A stretch of DNA of 64,000 nucleotides, taken from positions 4,836,001 through 4,900,000 of the forward strand of contig OW818689.1 in NCBI GenBank assembly GCA_942493325.1. The letters are read 5' to 3'. The DNA comes from JAAFHB01 sp942493325 (lineage in GTDB: Bacteria; Bacteroidota; Bacteroidia; Bacteroidales; Prolixibacteraceae). Below are positions 62,824-64,000 of the stretch, in pieces. Numbering within the stretch: position 1 is the stretch's first letter; every line of letters begins with the position of its first letter. A model generated the notes under the pieces. It saw only the letters and a list, made by a program, of their open reading frames with translations, had not been told where the DNA came from and did no database searches. Both the position numbers and the translations under genes were made by a program.

Positions 62824-63085
62824 ATTGGTACTGTTTCTGTACTGATTTTGGCCATAATGCTCCGATTACCTCATCGGTTAACATTTCCTTTATATTCTCA
62901 ATGGGCCAAAGTTGTATAATTGTATACCATGGCAAGCCAGCGAGCATTTTAGTAAACAACTTTTCGCGGGTATAATGACCAGCCTTGTCAATTTTCCCTT
63001 CGAGTAGTTTATCCATATCGCTGGTAGATATATCATAATCCCACATAACCGACTGCAATACTTTATGACGTTGTTGAGCGTTCAT
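62780..63085 (-). CDS. Putative antitoxin/partner of the AbiEii-type protein
   Basis: 101 residues, all helical in appearance (MNAQQRHKVLQSVMWDYDIS... KQYQYVRKRLHETLPNSR). No helix-turn-helix or family recognised. Its last 44 nt overlap the nucleotidyltransferase gene, so the two are translated together, as for antitoxin-toxin pairs. An exact TAnnTTTG element stands 22 bp before the ATG. Confidence 0.75.
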   Translation of the reverse strand: MNAQQRHKVLQSVMWDYDISTSDMDKLLEGKIDKAGHYTREKLFTKMLAGLPWYTIIQLWPIENIKEMLTDEVIGALWPKSVQKQYQYVRKRLHETLPNSR

Positions 63086-63106
63086 ACCTTAAATTACTAT
63101 TCCAAA

Positions 63107-63114
63107 CAAATTTA
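63107..63114 (-). promoter_or_regulatory. Candidate -7 element for the AbiEii-type module
   Basis: TAAATTTG on the minus strand, exact TAnnTTTG, 22 bp ahead of the ATG at 63085. It would transcribe the partner and the nucleotidyltransferase independently of the capsule genes. Confidence 0.5.
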
Positions 63115-63200
63115 CTCAATATTTTACAATAGTCGATATCTTTATGGAATGCCAGCTGCTGACGGAATAATTTCTCTGAAAATTGGTCTTTAAAAATATT

Positions 63201-63482
63201 TCAGTGTGCATATTTTCTGAAAACAAGCGTAAAATAGTTAATAGTCAGTTCCTGATAATTTCCTTTTCGGCGATTACTGAGGGCTATGGAATTGAAGAAA
63301 ATTTTTGCAACTTCTTTTATACCCATTAAATGGAATAATTGAACTGTCGCATTTATATCCCCATAGTTTAAAATGGTTTCAACAAGAAATTCCTGGCTTA
63401 TATCCTCTTTTTTGTCTTCCGGCGTGTACCAGAAAAGATGGCTGTGCTGATGTATAAATGCTTTAATTTCAGGACTATTCAT
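63201..63482 (-). CDS. Small protein associated with the AbiEii-type module, function unknown
   Basis: 93 residues from the ATG at 63482 (MNSPEIKAFIHQHSHLFWYT); the frame runs to a TTG at 63512. The part HLFWYTPEDKKEDISQEFLVETILNYGD recalls the DUF6922-type proteins found next to nucleotidyltransferase toxins in Bacteroidetes, but I am not certain. On the same strand, 115 bp ahead of the partner gene. Could be a regulator or a third component. Confidence 0.7.
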   Translation of the reverse strand: MNSPEIKAFIHQHSHLFWYTPEDKKEDISQEFLVETILNYGDINATVQLFHLMGIKEVAKIFFNSIALSNRRKGNYQELTINYFTLVFRKYAH

Positions 63483-63534
63483 TGGTTCAGAATCAATATT
63501 TAAAGATACCAATTTTTTAAATGCGGATTTCAGT

Positions 63535-63700
63535 GAAGAACGAATTACACGAATTTAGACAAATTTCAGTTAAAAGGAATTTCACGAATTAAGACGAATT
63601 AACACTGCCTGCCCCGAGAATCGGGGAATTCAATCTAGGAAAGGAGTTGCTAAAAATGAATTTAATGATTAAGACGAATTACAGTTAAAAACGGATTCCA
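63535..63700. repeat. CACGAATTT-type repeat tract with small hairpin
   Basis: Same family as 61835-61980: ATTACACGAATTTAGAC, AATTTCACGAATTAAGACG, and the core ATTCAATCTAGGAAAGGAG with TTGCTAAAAATG and ACAGTTAAAA. It is interrupted by CCCCGA-GAA-TCGGGG (about 63612-63626), a perfect short hairpin absent from the first tract. Confidence 0.75.
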
Positions 63701-63737
63701 CTGCCTACAATATCACGTTGGCATACTAGCCGCATTT

Positions 63738-63841
63738 TGACTGTGACTCCCCATGTGACTCGTCCTGTTCGCCTGTTCTCCTGTTCGCCCGCACGCCCCG
63801 TCGCCTCCCGAGAACGACGTGATTCGGGATCGCCTCTTCGC
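63738..63841. repeat. GGCGA-type repeat after the Wzz gene
   Basis: On the minus strand, directly after the stop codon of the chain-length gene: GCGAAGAGGCGATCC, GGGAGGCGACGGGGCG, GGCGAACAGGAGAACAGGCG. Same type as 30294-30425 and the insert in fcl. Open frames across it on both strands are products of the repeat, not genes. Confidence 0.7.
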
Positions 63842-64000
63842 TTACTTCTCGTTCCACTGTTGTTTAATCGTACGGTAATATCCCCTGCCAAAAACAATGC
63901 CAGTGCCGATGACACCTCCAAGGAAAAGCCAGATAAATAGGATCATCGGCCGGTTGGGTTTGGATCTTTTTGTTGGAACGGAGATGGGTTCTATGATTGT
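63842..64000 (-). CDS. Wzz-type chain-length determinant protein (C-terminal end only)
   Basis: I translated the minus strand from the right edge: TIIEPISVPTKRSKPNRP, then a membrane segment MILFIWLFLGGVIGTGIVF, then GRGYYRTIKQQWNEK and a stop at 63842-63844. A proline-rich EP..P..P stretch before a last membrane helix is the hallmark of Wzz/Wzc-type co-polymerases that set polysaccharide chain length. 52 codons are visible; the rest lies outside. Fits the Wzx/Wzy genes to the left. Confidence 0.8.
   Translation of the reverse strand, partial: TIIEPISVPTKRSKPNRPMILFIWLFLGGVIGTGIVFGRGYYRTIKQQWNEK

Noticed and set aside
63685..63940. Overlapping open frames on both strands rich in Arg, Gly, Ser and Pro
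   Set aside because: They arise from the GGCGA-type repeat; the real gene here is the minus-strand Wzz end, which stops at 63842.

Overview
The window looks like the chromosome of a free-living or host-associated Bacteroidetes (Bacteroidales/Marinilabiliales-like; genus not determinable from this alone). Reasons: promoter -7 elements of the Bacteroidetes form TAnnTTTG sit just upstream of several start codons; IspG carries the large central insertion seen in Bacteroidetes; there is a GldA-type ABC ATPase, a fused glutamate formimidoyltransferase-cyclodeaminase, GxxExxY proteins and a Tat-exported Gfo/Idh/MocA oxidoreductase. No tRNA, rRNA, CRISPR array or prophage was seen.

Layout. 1-5.5 kb: a thiamin operon read leftwards (thiS, thiC, a TenI/ThiE-like gene, thiD, thiE, thiG, partial thiH) behind a TPP riboswitch, with a hairpin that covers the thiS start codon. 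5.8-11.7 kb: secreted glycan degradation (sialidase lipoprotein, a large GH2 protein with an unusual active-site motif, a secreted oxidoreductase). 11.8-17.5 kb: housekeeping genes (tyrS, a secreted C26 amidotransferase, a CvpA-like protein, a GH3-type acyl-adenylating enzyme, a deoxynucleoside kinase). 17.7-24.1 kb: the full histidine degradation operon hutH-hutU-hutI-ftcD. 24.2-33 kb: metK, gldA, an ECF sigma factor with its likely membrane anti-sigma partner and a divergent membrane-protein gene, ispG, and a class A penicillin-binding protein.

33.4-64 kb is one long leftward surface-polysaccharide locus: rfbC/rfbA, a cytidylyltransferase-GHMP kinase fusion, fcl and two gmd genes (GDP-fucose type sugars), glycosyltransferases, a methyltransferase, a DegT aminotransferase with a cupin protein, a three-gene UDP-L-sugar module (CapE-like dehydratase, RmlD-like reductase, WecB-like epimerase), Wzy, Wzx, a UDP-glucuronate-epimerase-like enzyme, and the C-terminus of a Wzz chain-length protein at the right edge. 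About 44-60 kb is visibly more AT-rich than the rest, as expected for exchanged capsule genes. Two nearly identical 1.68-kb insertion sequences, two GxxExxY genes (one broken) and an AbiEii-type nucleotidyltransferase module are embedded in it.

The most unusual signal is a set of dispersed low-complexity repeats (GA-rich, GGCGA-rich, AGCCAGTAGC-like, CCCCATGC-like, and CACGGATTA/CACGAATTT-like). They fill several intergenic gaps, directly delimit the GxxExxY genes including their start and stop codons, and appear inserted in frame inside fcl (three places) and one gmd (one place), while the second gmd lacks the insert. A REPIN-like paired hairpin element lies at 33.15-33.27 kb.
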